Below, one piece after another: positions 24,377-32,952 of a stretch of 37,141 nucleotides of DNA. Where the stretch lies: the NCBI GenBank assembly GCA_022764505.1, contig JALEQJ010000054.1, positions 1 through 37,141 on the forward strand, read 5' to 3'. Both the position numbers and the translations under genes were made by a program. A model generated the notes under the pieces. It did no database searches, was not told where the DNA came from, and saw only the letters and a program-made list of their open reading frames with translations. Position 1 is the first letter of the stretch; the number at the start of each line of letters is the position of its first letter. This stretch comes from Phocaeicola sp. (GTDB lineage Bacteria > Bacteroidota > Bacteroidia > Bacteroidales > Bacteroidaceae).

Positions 24377-25294
24377 ATGATACGTATCTATAGGAAATGG
24401 CTGACTTGTTTGAGCTTCGTGTTTTTCCTTTCTTTTGTGCTGAATGCAAAACCTGTACACATAAAAATTACAGTCTTAAATGCCAAAGGAACTCCGCAAG
24501 CAGGTCTGAAATTACAAGTGCCGGGTTTCTCTGACCCCATAGTTTCCGATGAGTATGGCGTACTTGCTTTCGAGTATGAATATGAAAAGGATAAAACGAA
24601 TTGGGCTACATTGAACCATAGTGATCCTGCGGAAGGTGTAGCCAAAACCTTTCCTTTGATTCCCGAAAATTTTACAGCTACTTTTTATATAGATTCTCAG
24701 CAGGATATACTTACCTATAAGCGTGAGAATACTCTATTTCCTCTGCAAGGAGAACTGCGTTCTTTCTCCGGAGAAAAAATAGTAGGTGCCAATGTGAGTG
24801 TACGAGGTGGAAGTACAGTCGCAAAATCGGACACAGCAGGTGTGTTTCATCTTTCTGCCGGTTACAATACGGTATTGATGGTTCGTGCAGAAAACTATGA
24901 AACAGAGATACTTCCTGCACATAGATTCTTGGAATACAGAGATAAACCATATAGTATCTATTTGAAACCTTTTGATAGTGCTAAGCTATATACCAATGCA
25001 CCTATTATGCCTGCATATCCCGGTGGACTGGCTGCCTTCCAAAAGTATGTGAATGCACATCGTAAAAATGTAAAAGAAAAAGGAGTAGTGGTAGTGCAGT
25101 TCATCGTGGAGAGAGATGGTACTATTACGGAGGCACAAGTGATGCGTCCTCTCTCCAAGGAAGCAGATGCAGAAGCTTTAAGGCTGATACAAGGTATGGA
25201 AAAATGGATACCTGCCAAGCAAGGAGAAACGCCGGTGCGCTGTAGATACTCGCTTCCCGTACATTTCCCCGATACAAATTCTGCAAAGCAGTAG
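24377..25294 (+). CDS. Secreted TonB C-terminal-domain protein with carboxypeptidase-regulatory-like domains
   Basis: The 305-residue protein has an export signal (about residues 1-24, ending NAKP). One or two beta-sandwich, carboxypeptidase-regulatory-like domains follow (KGTPQAGLKLQVPGF; EKIVGANVSVRGGSTVAKSD). The C-terminal TonB domain spans about 205-300: YPGGLAAFQKYVNAH, GVVVVQFIVERDGTITEAQV, EKWIPAKQGETPVRCRYS. True TonB proteins have an N-terminal membrane anchor and a Pro-rich linker. Here only a signal-like segment is seen, so it may be periplasmic or anchored by an uncleaved signal. Its ATG directly abuts the S41-like gene stop, implying coupled translation. Confidence 0.83.
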   Translation: MIRIYRKWLTCLSFVFFLSFVLNAKPVHIKITVLNAKGTPQAGLKLQVPGFSDPIVSDEYGVLAFEYEYEKDKTNWATLNHSDPAEGVAKTFPLIPENFTATFYIDSQQDILTYKRENTLFPLQGELRSFSGEKIVGANVSVRGGSTVAKSDTAGVFHLSAGYNTVLMVRAENYETEILPAHRFLEYRDKPYSIYLKPFDSAKLYTNAPIMPAYPGGLAAFQKYVNAHRKNVKEKGVVVVQFIVERDGTITEAQVMRPLSKEADAEALRLIQGMEKWIPAKQGETPVRCRYSLPVHFPDTNSAKQ

Positions 25295-25330
25295 AAAGAT
25301 TGTTGTAGCTCTTTATCTATTAGTGCCGGA

Positions 25331-25819
25331 TTACTTTATTCTCTTGTAGTCCGAAAATTTGTAGGCGTGTAGATGTTTCTCATCTGCCGGGTGAGAGATT
25401 TCTTCTATCAGTTCCCATTCGCTGTAATTTATAGTGGGGAAGAAGGTATCTGCTGAGGCAAGCTCATCTTCTATGATAGTGAGGTGTAGAATATCTGTGA
25501 GTGGGAGAGCTTCCTTATAGATACTTGCTCCGCCAATCATAAAAATATCTTCGGCTTCACTACACTTTGCCAAAGCTGTAGCTATAGATGGATATACCTC
25601 TGCATCTGGAAGGGAGGTAAGTGTGGAGGAAATCACAATGTTTCTTCTATTGGGGAGAGCTCCGTTGGGAAGAGATGCATAGGTCTTTCTGCCCATAATG
25701 ACAGTATGCCCTGTGGTCAGTCGCTTGAAACGTTTGAGGTCTTCCGGCATTCTGTAAAGTAATTCGTTCCCTTTACCTATGCCATTTTTCTTATTGATAG
25801 CTACGATGGTATGTATCAT
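25331..25819 (-). CDS. folA: Dihydrofolate reductase
   Basis: DHFR reduces dihydrofolate to tetrahydrofolate with NADPH. The 162-residue protein has the N-terminal substrate loop NKKNGIGKGNELLYRMPEDL (acidic active-site residue E26), then TVIMGRKTYASLP and FMIGGASIYKEALP (the GGxxxY cofactor motif). The usual loop tryptophan (LPW type) is Tyr here, within known variation. It lies 12 bp downstream of thyA, whose reaction generates dihydrofolate, a common pairing. Confidence 0.95.
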   Translation of the reverse strand: MIHTIVAINKKNGIGKGNELLYRMPEDLKRFKRLTTGHTVIMGRKTYASLPNGALPNRRNIVISSTLTSLPDAEVYPSIATALAKCSEAEDIFMIGGASIYKEALPLTDILHLTIIEDELASADTFFPTINYSEWELIEEISHPADEKHLHAYKFSDYKRIK

Positions 25820-25831
25820 ATAGAAAGGATA

Positions 25832-26626
25832 TTAAACAGAAACTTCTCCGGCTATGTGTGGCCACGGGTGATAACCCTCTAAGTGGAAGTCTTCGTATTG
25901 GAAATCAAAGATATTTTTTATGTTCGGGTTTAGGTGCATAGTAGGTAGTGTGCGTGGGCTACGTACTAATTGTAACTCTACTTGCTCCAAATGGTTGGTA
26001 TAAATATGGGCATCTCCCAGTGTATGAATAAACTCTCCCGGCTCTAAGCCCGTAACCTGTGCTGCCATAAGGAGTAGTAAGGCATAAGATGCTATATTGA
26101 ACGGAACACCGAGGAAACAGTCTGCACTACGCTGGTACATCTGTAGACTGAGTTTATTGTTGGCTACATAAAACTGAAAGAACATATGGCAGGGTGGGAG
26201 ATTCATATTTCCCAAATCTCCTACATTCCACGCATTGACAATGATGCGCCGAGAATCCGGATTGTGTTTTAGGTCTTCTATTGCACGGCTTATCTGATCT
26301 ATGGTTTCGCCGTTATAGCCTTGCCAAGAACGCCACTGGTAACCATAAATATGCCCTAAGTCTCCATTTTCATTTGCCCATTCATTCCAGATGCGTACTC
26401 CATTTTCTTGTAGGTATTTTACATTGGTATCTCCACGTAAGAACCACAACAACTCGTGAATGACAGACTTTAAATGAATTTTTTTTGTGGTAATGAGGGG
26501 GAAACCCTCCTGCAAATTGAAACGCATCTGATGCCCGAAAAGGCTGATGGTACCTGTGCCTGTACGATCTTCTTTGCGTACACCTTCTGTTTTGATGCGA
26601 TGTAGTAGGTCTAAGTATTGCTTCAT
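25832..26626 (-). CDS. thyA: Thymidylate synthase ThyA
   Basis: ThyA methylates dUMP to dTMP using methylene-tetrahydrofolate. The 264-residue protein matches the E. coli enzyme in length and numbering. The nucleophile is C146 in [11 protein letters not shown], the dUMP phosphate-binding arginines lie in DSRRIIV and the N-terminal RTGTGT, and the [18 protein letters not shown] signature is intact. It is the first gene of the thyA-folA pair, with a -7 element 26 bp upstream of its start. Confidence 0.98.
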   Translation of the reverse strand: MKQYLDLLHRIKTEGVRKEDRTGTGTISLFGHQMRFNLQEGFPLITTKKIHLKSVIHELLWFLRGDTNVKYLQENGVRIWNEWANENGDLGHIYGYQWRSWQGYNGETIDQISRAIEDLKHNPDSRRIIVNAWNVGDLGNMNLPPCHMFFQFYVANNKLSLQMYQRSADCFLGVPFNIASYALLLLMAAQVTGLEPGEFIHTLGDAHIYTNHLEQVELQLVRSPRTLPTMHLNPNIKNIFDFQYEDFHLEGYHPWPHIAGEVSV

Positions 26627-26651
26627 AATTTCTTCCTATGGAATGGGGAAG

Positions 26652-26659
26652 CAAAGGTA
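26652..26659 (-). promoter_or_regulatory. -7 element of the thyA-folA promoter
   Basis: The minus strand reads TACCTTTG, a full TAnnTTTG match. A -33 element is not obvious at the expected distance. Transcription could also come from the tRNA-Glu promoter further upstream. Confidence 0.5.
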
Positions 26660-26787
26660 AAATGAAAAACGTAGAAATAGCGTAGAGACAGAATGTAATG
26701 CTCGGAAAAGGGCAAAAAAAAATTGAAAAGATAAATCTTTTCAATCAAAACCTAATAATATGAATTATAAGAAACCGCTGTTTCTTG

Positions 26788-26859
26788 TAGCCCATAGGGG
26801 AATCGAACCCCTCTTTCAAGAATGAAAATCTTGCGTCCTAACCGATAGACGAATGGGCC
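26788..26859 (-). tRNA. tRNA-Glu (anticodon TTC)
   Basis: On the minus strand this folds into a complete cloverleaf. The acceptor is GGCCCAT/ATGGGCT (last pair G-U), the D arm contains CTATCGGTTAGGAC, the anticodon stem CAAGA/TCTTG encloses loop TTTTCAT with anticodon TTC, and the T arm is AGGGG-TTCGATT-CCCCT. The 3' CCA is not encoded. A good promoter lies immediately upstream. It is the cognate of gltX at 8559-10076. Confidence 0.96.
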
Positions 26860-26886
26860 AGCATTATCGTTTTCTGATAACGAGTG

Positions 26887-26917
26887 CAAAGGTAAGGGAA
26901 TAATTTGAATGGACAAT
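26887..26917 (-). promoter_or_regulatory. Promoter of the tRNA-Glu gene
   Basis: The minus strand reads TACCTTTG (complement of 26887-26894) with ATTG (complement of 26914-26917) 19 nt upstream, an ideal Bacteroidota-type arrangement 27 bp before the tRNA 5' end. Confidence 0.7.
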
Positions 26918-27070
26918 ACTTTGTTAAACTTTTTTTCGCGAGAAGGTGTTTTTTCTTTCTTCGTGAAGCCGAAGCCCAAAAAATAAATCAAGAGATGTAC
27001 TTGAAGTAGGGCTTGTTTTGAGAGAGGAAGTACAGAAAGAAATGAACGTATTCAAACTTGTGAGGTGAAG

Positions 27071-27103
27071 TTGGTTTTTTCTACGAAGTAAAAAGTATCT
27101 TTG
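27071..27103 (+). promoter_or_regulatory. Promoter of the rlmN-led operon
   Basis: TATCTTTG (27096-27103) is a full TAnnTTTG match, with TTGG (27071-27074) 21 nt upstream. It is the only convincing promoter I see for the eleven co-directional genes that follow up to the terminator at 36666-36706. Confidence 0.65.
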
Positions 27104-27210
27104 CACATTATTATATAATATGCCCTCCTTATACGATGTAGTGTGTAATGGGGTAAAGAATAGATAGGCACTTGTGTTGTATGGTGCATACAGAAAAAGA
27201 AAAGAATAAG

Positions 27211-28254
27211 ATGAATAGCAAGATAGCATTATTGGGTAAGACATTGGAAGAGTTACAAGCTATTGTAACCAAACTTGGCTTGCCTAAATTTTCTGCCAAG
27301 CAGATAGCACATTGGCTATATGGGGAAAAGAATGCACGTTCTATAGATGAAATGACCAATATCTCCTTACAGAATAGAAACCTTCTGAAGGAGCAGTATG
27401 AAGTAGGTGTGTCCGAACCCGTACAAGCCTCTCATTCCCAAGATGGAACCATAAAATATTTATATACCACATCGGAGGGAAACTATATAGAAGCTGTGTA
27501 TATTCCGGAAGAAGATCGTGCTACCCTGTGTGTTTCTTCTCAGGTAGGGTGTAAGATGAGTTGTAAATTCTGTATGACGGGTAAGCAAGGGTTTACGAGC
27601 CAACTTACTGCGGCAGAGATTTTGAACCAAATTATTTCTTTGCCGGAGAGAAATAAACTTACCAATGTAGTGTTTATGGGAATGGGAGAGCCGATGGACA
27701 ATGTAGAAGAGGTCTTGAGAGCTTTGGATATAATGACAGCTGATTATGGTTTCGGGTGGAGTCCTAAGCGCATTACCGTCTCTTCTGTAGGTGTTCGTAG
27801 AGGTTTACAACGTTTTCTTGATGAAAGCGACTGCCACGTAGCTATCAGCTTACACAGTCCTTTCCCTGCCCAACGCAGAGAATTGATGCCGGCGGAAAAA
27901 GCCTTTTCCATAGTAGATCTATTGGAAATGTTACGTGGTTATGATTTTAGTAAACAGCGCAGGCTATCTTTTGAGTATATAGTGTTCTCTGGTGTGAACG
28001 ATGGGCTGATTTATGCAAAAGAACTGGTGAAACTTCTCAAAGGATTGGATTGCAGAATAAACTTGATTCGCTTTCACTCTATCCCCGATGTGGATTTGCA
28101 AGGGAGTCATATGGAACAAATCATAGCTTTCAGAGATTATCTTACACAGCATGGGGTATTTACTACGATCCGTGCTTCTCGTGGAGAAGATATACTGGCG
28201 GCTTGTGGAATGCTCTCTACAGCGAAGCAACAAGAAGAAAAAGCATCAGTATAA
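27211..28254 (+). CDS. rlmN: 23S rRNA/tRNA adenine-C2 methyltransferase RlmN
   Basis: RlmN is a radical-SAM enzyme that methylates A2503 of 23S rRNA and A37 of some tRNAs. The 4Fe-4S cysteines are in VGCKMSCKFCMTGKQGF (C114, C118, C121), and the methyl-carrying C-terminal cysteine is in AACGMLS (C332). Other family features are FMGMGEPMDN, CHVAISLHSP and RRLSFEYIVFSGVND. The frame is open to ATGs at 27172 and 27181, but the ATG at 27211 gives the normal N-terminus. Either way it is the first gene of a long run, with DUF4837 following 21 bp later. Confidence 0.95.
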   Translation: MNSKIALLGKTLEELQAIVTKLGLPKFSAKQIAHWLYGEKNARSIDEMTNISLQNRNLLKEQYEVGVSEPVQASHSQDGTIKYLYTTSEGNYIEAVYIPEEDRATLCVSSQVGCKMSCKFCMTGKQGFTSQLTAAEILNQIISLPERNKLTNVVFMGMGEPMDNVEEVLRALDIMTADYGFGWSPKRITVSSVGVRRGLQRFLDESDCHVAISLHSPFPAQRRELMPAEKAFSIVDLLEMLRGYDFSKQRRLSFEYIVFSGVNDGLIYAKELVKLLKGLDCRINLIRFHSIPDVDLQGSHMEQIIAFRDYLTQHGVFTTIRASRGEDILAACGMLSTAKQQEEKASV

Positions 28255-28275
28255 CCTTATAAAAACATTGTTACG

Positions 28276-29310
28276 ATGAACAGAATGAAATTTTACCTTT
28301 TAGGACTTTTCCTTATAGCACTTGTCTCTTCTTGTGGTAAAGGAGGGAAGAGTATATTGACTCCACAGTCCAGTGGAAAACCTTATGAAGTGCTTGTAGT
28401 AGTAGACGATGAGTTTTGGACACCCAGAGATAGTGCGCTTTACGAAGTTCTGGATACCGATGTGCCGGCTCTTCCGCAACCGGAACGCTCTTTCCGTATT
28501 TCACGGATTCCAACCTCACGATATGATGGCTATATGAAGGCTTTCCGAAATATCATCATCGTAGATGTAAAGAATATCTATACACAGACCAAACTGAAGT
28601 ACGGGAAAGATATCTTCTCTTCTCCACAAATGATTATGACCATTCAGACACCTTCTCGAGAAGATTTCGATGCTTATATGGAAAAAAACGGACAAGTTAT
28701 CGTGGATTTCTTTACAAAAGCAGAAATGAGTAGAGAAATCGCCAATCTGAAGAGCAATCATAATAAGCTTGTGGCAGAAAAAGTGAAAGAAGTTTTTGGC
28801 TATCATATAGCTATGCCTTTGGAATTGAAATCCTTCAAAACAGGAGAAAACTTTCTTTGGGCATCTTCCGAGCTGAATGACCTCAACTTTGTGATGTATA
28901 GCTTCCCTTATACCTCAGAAACTTACTTTACAAGAGAAAAATTTGTGGAAACCAGAGATTCAGTACTCAAAGCCAATCTGCCCGGAGCATCGGAAGGTAT
29001 GTATATGCAAACCCAGCTACCGGAACTGGTACAAGTAAGTAATACAGCTATCAAAGGAGAGTATGTCTTTGAGGCACGTGGACTTTGGGAAATGAAGAAT
29101 GACAATATGGGTGGTCCTTTCGTAGCACACGCCAGAGTAGACAGAGAAAAAGGTCGTGTGGTAGTAGTAGAGGGTTTTGTTTATAGACCCGGAAAACTGA
29201 AAAGAGATTTTATTCGTAAATTGCACGCTGCACTTTATACCTTGGTATTTCCTCAAGATGTATCGGGAGATGAAATCGCTTTTGAGAAACAAATAGAAGA
29301 AGAAAAATAA
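28276..29310 (+). CDS. DUF4837-family lipoprotein
   Basis: The 344-residue protein has a canonical lipoprotein signal (LVSSCGKGGKS, C20) and then the features of the Bacteroidota DUF4837 family: PYEVLVVVDDEFW, ISRIPTSRYDGYMKAFRNII, and a C-terminal GLWEMKNDNMGGPFVAHARV. The function of the family is unknown. The protein is probably anchored in the outer or inner membrane facing the periplasm. It lies between rlmN (21 bp) and pdxA (25 bp). An alternative start three codons in (28285) is possible. Confidence 0.85.
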   Translation: MNRMKFYLLGLFLIALVSSCGKGGKSILTPQSSGKPYEVLVVVDDEFWTPRDSALYEVLDTDVPALPQPERSFRISRIPTSRYDGYMKAFRNIIIVDVKNIYTQTKLKYGKDIFSSPQMIMTIQTPSREDFDAYMEKNGQVIVDFFTKAEMSREIANLKSNHNKLVAEKVKEVFGYHIAMPLELKSFKTGENFLWASSELNDLNFVMYSFPYTSETYFTREKFVETRDSVLKANLPGASEGMYMQTQLPELVQVSNTAIKGEYVFEARGLWEMKNDNMGGPFVAHARVDREKGRVVVVEGFVYRPGKLKRDFIRKLHAALYTLVFPQDVSGDEIAFEKQIEEEK

Positions 29311-29335
29311 CACTGCTATAAAATAGCTTATAGAT

Positions 29336-30433
29336 ATGAGAGAAAGACAAATTCGCATAGGTATAACACACGGAGATATAAATGGAATAGGATACGAAGT
29401 AATTCTGAAAACATTTTCGGATCCACAGATGTTGGAACTTTGTACTCCTATTATATATGGTTCTCCTAAAGTGGCAACCTACCATCGTAAAGCATTGGAG
29501 CTGACTACCAATTTTTCTGTTATTCAGACAGCCGAGGAGGCAGAACCTTATAAACTCAGTATTATCCATACGTGCGAAGACGAGTTGAAGGTAGACTTGG
29601 GAATGCCCAATCCCGAAGTGGGCAGAAGTGCAGTAGATGCTTTGGAAAGAGCTATTGCAGACTTTCAAAAAGGAGAAATAGATGCTTTGGTTACAGCACC
29701 TATCAATAAGCATACCATACAAAGTGAAAATTTTGCATTTGCAGGACATACAGAATATATTCAGGCCAAGATGGGAGAAGAATATACTCCGCTTATGATA
29801 TTGTTGAAAGAAGATTTTCGTATGGCATTGGTAACCGGGCATATACCTGTAAGCGATGTGGCAAAACATATCACAGTAGAAACGATAAAAGAAAAATTGC
29901 GTATATTCCATCGTTCACTTAAAGTAGATTTCGGAATTAACAATCCACGTATAGCAGTCTTTGCCCTGAATCCGCATGCCGGAGATAACGGTTTGATAGG
30001 TACAGAAGAACAAACTATCATCATTCCGGCTATGGAAGAGGCTGTAGCAGAAGGTATACAGTGTTTTGGTCCTTTCCCTGCCGATGGATTTATGGGATCC
30101 GGTAGCTATTTGCAGTTTGATGGTATATTGGCGATGTATCACGACCAAGGATTAGCCCCTTTCAAAGCATTGGCTATGGAAGAAGGAGTAAACTTTACAG
30201 CCGGACTTCCTATAGTTCGCACCTCCCCTGCGCATGGTACAGCTTACGATATAGCAGGAAAAGGCTTGGCTTCTGAGTCTTCTTTCCGTCACGCAGTCTA
30301 TACTGCCATAGATATAGTAAGAAGTAGAATACAGGAAGAAACCATTTCTGCCAATCCACTGCGCAAGCATTTCTACGATAAGAGAGATGATAGCGATAAA
30401 CTGAAACTGGATACAATACAAGACGAAGACTAA
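29336..30433 (+). CDS. pdxA: 4-hydroxythreonine-4-phosphate dehydrogenase PdxA
   Basis: PdxA oxidises 4-phosphohydroxy-L-threonine in the DXP-dependent pyridoxal phosphate pathway. The 365-residue protein opens with IRIGITHGDINGIGYEVILK. It has GHTEYIQAKMG (metal-binding His region), LNPHAGDNGLIGTEE, and the long conserved AMYHDQGLAPFKALAMEEGV followed by PIVRTSPAHGTAYDIAG, where the metal and substrate ligands lie. The length is slightly above the E. coli enzyme owing to a charged C-terminal tail. The next gene starts 3 bp after its stop. Confidence 0.96.
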   Translation: MRERQIRIGITHGDINGIGYEVILKTFSDPQMLELCTPIIYGSPKVATYHRKALELTTNFSVIQTAEEAEPYKLSIIHTCEDELKVDLGMPNPEVGRSAVDALERAIADFQKGEIDALVTAPINKHTIQSENFAFAGHTEYIQAKMGEEYTPLMILLKEDFRMALVTGHIPVSDVAKHITVETIKEKLRIFHRSLKVDFGINNPRIAVFALNPHAGDNGLIGTEEQTIIIPAMEEAVAEGIQCFGPFPADGFMGSGSYLQFDGILAMYHDQGLAPFKALAMEEGVNFTAGLPIVRTSPAHGTAYDIAGKGLASESSFRHAVYTAIDIVRSRIQEETISANPLRKHFYDKRDDSDKLKLDTIQDED

Positions 30434-30436
30434 AAT

Positions 30437-31135
30437 ATGAAATTTGCAATCATAGCAGCTGGCGAAGGCTCACGCTTACGCCAAGAAGGCATAGCACAGC
30501 CCAAACCTTTGGTAAGGATAGGTAACGAATGTTTACTGGATAGACTTGTTCGTATATTTAGCCGGTGTGGAGCAGAGGAAATAGTGCTGATAGTGAATGC
30601 AGAATATCCGGAAACTATTTGGTTTGCTAACCAATTGGAAGAACGTTGGCACGTGCCTGTCAAACTCATCATAAAGAGTACACCCAGTTCTATGCACAGC
30701 TTTTACGAGTTGAGCAAGTACCTTACAGGGAAGTTCTGCCTTACTACAGTAGATACCATCTTCAAAGAAGAGGAATTTGCTACATTCATTCAGGAGTTTG
30801 AACAAAGTGAGAAAGATGGTATGATGGCTGTTACAGATTTCATAGACGATGAAAAGCCACTTTACATTTCTACTACAGAAGCACTGCGTATCACCGGTTT
30901 TCACGATGAACGTCCCACAGACTGTCGCTTTATATCGGGAGGTATTTACTGCCTTTCGGATAAGGCTATCGTTACCTTGAATAAATGTATGGACAAAGGT
31001 TTGTCCCGTATGCGCAATTTTCAGCGTGCACTCATAGAAGATGGTTTGGAAATAGAAGCTTATCCATTCTCTAAAATATTGGACGTGGATCACGCTGCAG
31101 ACATAGAGAAAGCTCAAGCATTTCTACTACAATAA
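30437..31135 (+). CDS. Sugar/alcohol-phosphate nucleotidyltransferase (IPCT-like candidate)
   Basis: The 232-residue protein is a GT-A-fold NTP transferase. It has the activation loop AAGEGSRLRQEG (residues 7-18) with PKPLVRIG (22-29), a metal-binding Asp in LTTVDTIF (D106), and the C-terminal acidic motif ILDVDHAADIEKA (D216, D218). It lacks an acyltransferase domain and is short, like CTP:phosphocholine or CTP:inositol-1-phosphate cytidylyltransferases. Its neighbour two genes on is a CDP-alcohol phosphotransferase, which makes CTP-dependent activation of a phosphorylated alcohol the most coherent reading (inference). It opens the five-gene lipid-head-group-like block. Confidence 0.85.
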   Translation: MKFAIIAAGEGSRLRQEGIAQPKPLVRIGNECLLDRLVRIFSRCGAEEIVLIVNAEYPETIWFANQLEERWHVPVKLIIKSTPSSMHSFYELSKYLTGKFCLTTVDTIFKEEEFATFIQEFEQSEKDGMMAVTDFIDDEKPLYISTTEALRITGFHDERPTDCRFISGGIYCLSDKAIVTLNKCMDKGLSRMRNFQRALIEDGLEIEAYPFSKILDVDHAADIEKAQAFLLQ

Positions 31136-31157
31136 TACACCTGTAACGATAGATAGA

Positions 31158-31994
31158 ATGAACATAATAGGTGTATCAAGAGGGAGTATCTTCTCTCCCA
31201 ATCATATAGACAATGATGCTGCCATATTTCAGGCTGTAGTAGAGAACCTGCGTTTAGCAGGGCACCAAGTAAGCACTTATACAGAAGAAGAATTTGTAAA
31301 TGAGGAAATTTGTGGTGCCTACATTTTCCAGATGGTAAGAAGTCAGGCTGCTATTCGTCGTTTATTACGCTTGGAACAAGCGGGTAGTCGTATAGTGAAT
31401 GCACCACAAGGTGTACTCAACTGTATTCGTAAACCGATGACCGAATTGCTACTACAGCACGGAATAGCCTATCCACCTTCTTTTATTCTTCCTACAGACC
31501 AATCTTTCAGCGTGAAGAATTTCCCTTGTTGGATAAAGAGAGGAGATGCTCACGCTATGATAAAATCTGATGTGGTATTTGTAGAAACGAAAGAGGAAGC
31601 AGATAAAGTATTGAACGAGTTTCATTCGCGAGGCATTCCTGAAGCGGTAGTTAATCTTCATTTGGTAGGAGACCTTATCAAATTCTATGGCGTAGCGGGT
31701 ACTAACTTCTTTTATACGTTTTATCCTACAGAACAATCGCATAGCAAATTTGGTTTAGAAGCCATAAACGGAGAAAGCAGAGGTTATCCGTTCAACAAGC
31801 AAGCTTTGCAGGAACTGGCTACAGAAGCGGCACATATACTTCGAGTTCCTATCTATGGAGGCGATTGTGTTGTAGCAGAAGATGGTAGCATTCATATTAT
31901 AGATTTCAATGATTGGCCCAGTTTTGCACGTTGTAGAGAAGAAGCTGCGAAAGCAATAGCAGAAGGTATATTAAAAGAATTAGCATTTATATAA
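31158..31994 (+). CDS. ATP-grasp superfamily enzyme, substrate unknown
   Basis: The 278-residue protein shows an ATP-grasp core. The probable nucleotide-binding lysines are in CWIKRGDAHAM (K127), the ATP-binding central sheet contains KFYGVAGTNFFYTFYP, and the Mg2+-binding acidic/Asn motif is in HIIDFNDWPSF (D249, N251). ATP-grasp enzymes form amide or ester-like bonds via acyl phosphates, or phosphorylate polyols (the inositol 1,3,4-trisphosphate kinase fold is of this type). Either ligase or kinase is possible. It lies inside the putative lipid-head-group cluster, and its TAA overlaps the next ATG by 1 bp. Confidence 0.75.
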   Translation: MNIIGVSRGSIFSPNHIDNDAAIFQAVVENLRLAGHQVSTYTEEEFVNEEICGAYIFQMVRSQAAIRRLLRLEQAGSRIVNAPQGVLNCIRKPMTELLLQHGIAYPPSFILPTDQSFSVKNFPCWIKRGDAHAMIKSDVVFVETKEEADKVLNEFHSRGIPEAVVNLHLVGDLIKFYGVAGTNFFYTFYPTEQSHSKFGLEAINGESRGYPFNKQALQELATEAAHILRVPIYGGDCVVAEDGSIHIIDFNDWPSFARCREEAAKAIAEGILKELAFI

Positions 31995-32947
31995 TGACAG
32001 ATATGACAGAAGAAAAGAAGGGGCTCTCTGCTTCCTTCAAATCTATGGATACAGAAGAGTGGTTGGATATTCATTTTAACCGTCCTATAGGTTATGTTTG
32101 GGCTTTGTTTTTTCAAAAGCTAAATGTACACCCCAATGTAGTAACTATATTGAGCATCATCTTGGGAGTAGCAGCCGGCGTTATGTTTTACTATCCGGAC
32201 CTGCCTCATACTCTCGCAGGTATTTTTCTCTTGATGTGGGCAAATCATTATGATAGTTGCGATGGGCAACTGGCTCGTATGACTGGCAAGAAAACCAGAT
32301 GGGGACGTATCCTCGATGGTTTTGCCGGCAACTTATGGTTTGGTAGTATCTATATAGCCATTTGTTTGAGATTGATGAATGTGCCTCTTCCTTTTGGCTT
32401 GGGAGAAACATACGATTTGAAGTGGGGTGGAATAATTTGGTTGGTAGCTTTATTGGCAGGTACGCTTTGCCATAGCAAGCAAACTACACTTTCCGATTAT
32501 TATAGAAATATCCACCTTTATTTCCTCAAAGGGGAGAGTGGTAGTGAACTGGATAACTATGCGCAACAAAGAGAATTATTCTATAGTTTACCTTGGAAAG
32601 GTAATTTTTGGTGGAAGATTTTTCTTTATTTCTATGGGAACTATACTCGCAAACAGGAGCAAATGACTCCGGCTTTTCAACGCTTTTATGCTATGGTGCA
32701 GGAGAAGTATGGAAAAGAAATACCACAAGTGTTGAAAGATGATTTTCGTGCAGGCAGTTTACCTCTTATGAAATACACCAATATCCTTACTTTCAATACA
32801 CGTGCCATTGCACTCTATGTAAGTTTATTGATAGGTGAGCCTTGGCTGTACTTTATCTTTGAAATTGTGGTGATGACGGCACTCTTTCTATATATGCATC
32901 ACAGACACGAAGCTCTTTGCACTGCGATGTTTAAGAAATACGCTTGA
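31994..32947 (+). CDS. CDP-alcohol phosphatidyltransferase-family membrane enzyme
   Basis: The 317-residue protein has several hydrophobic segments and the CDP-alcohol phosphotransferase motif in HYDSCDGQLARMTG and TRWGRILDG: D87, D90, G91, A94, R95, G104, D108. The fourth aspartate, expected at 112, is Gly (followed by N113), a departure at the proposed catalytic base. The family exchanges CMP of a CDP-activated alcohol for another alcohol and makes phospholipids or, in archaea, di-inositol phosphate. The long soluble insert (about 190-260) and large size exclude ordinary PgsA. It starts within the stop of the ATP-grasp gene. Confidence 0.85.
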   Translation: MTDMTEEKKGLSASFKSMDTEEWLDIHFNRPIGYVWALFFQKLNVHPNVVTILSIILGVAAGVMFYYPDLPHTLAGIFLLMWANHYDSCDGQLARMTGKKTRWGRILDGFAGNLWFGSIYIAICLRLMNVPLPFGLGETYDLKWGGIIWLVALLAGTLCHSKQTTLSDYYRNIHLYFLKGESGSELDNYAQQRELFYSLPWKGNFWWKIFLYFYGNYTRKQEQMTPAFQRFYAMVQEKYGKEIPQVLKDDFRAGSLPLMKYTNILTFNTRAIALYVSLLIGEPWLYFIFEIVVMTALFLYMHHRHEALCTAMFKKYA

Positions 32948-32952
32948 ATAGT

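Noticed and set aside
26788-26859. Possible integration site (attachment core) at the tRNA-Glu 3' end
   Set aside because: No integrase gene or partial tRNA duplicate is visible in the window, and the flanks are ordinary housekeeping genes.
29210-29911. 233-codon minus-strand open frame
   Set aside because: It lies antisense across the DUF4837 lipoprotein and pdxA genes, is rich in Cys, Tyr and His with no recognisable domain, and both sense proteins are clearly real.
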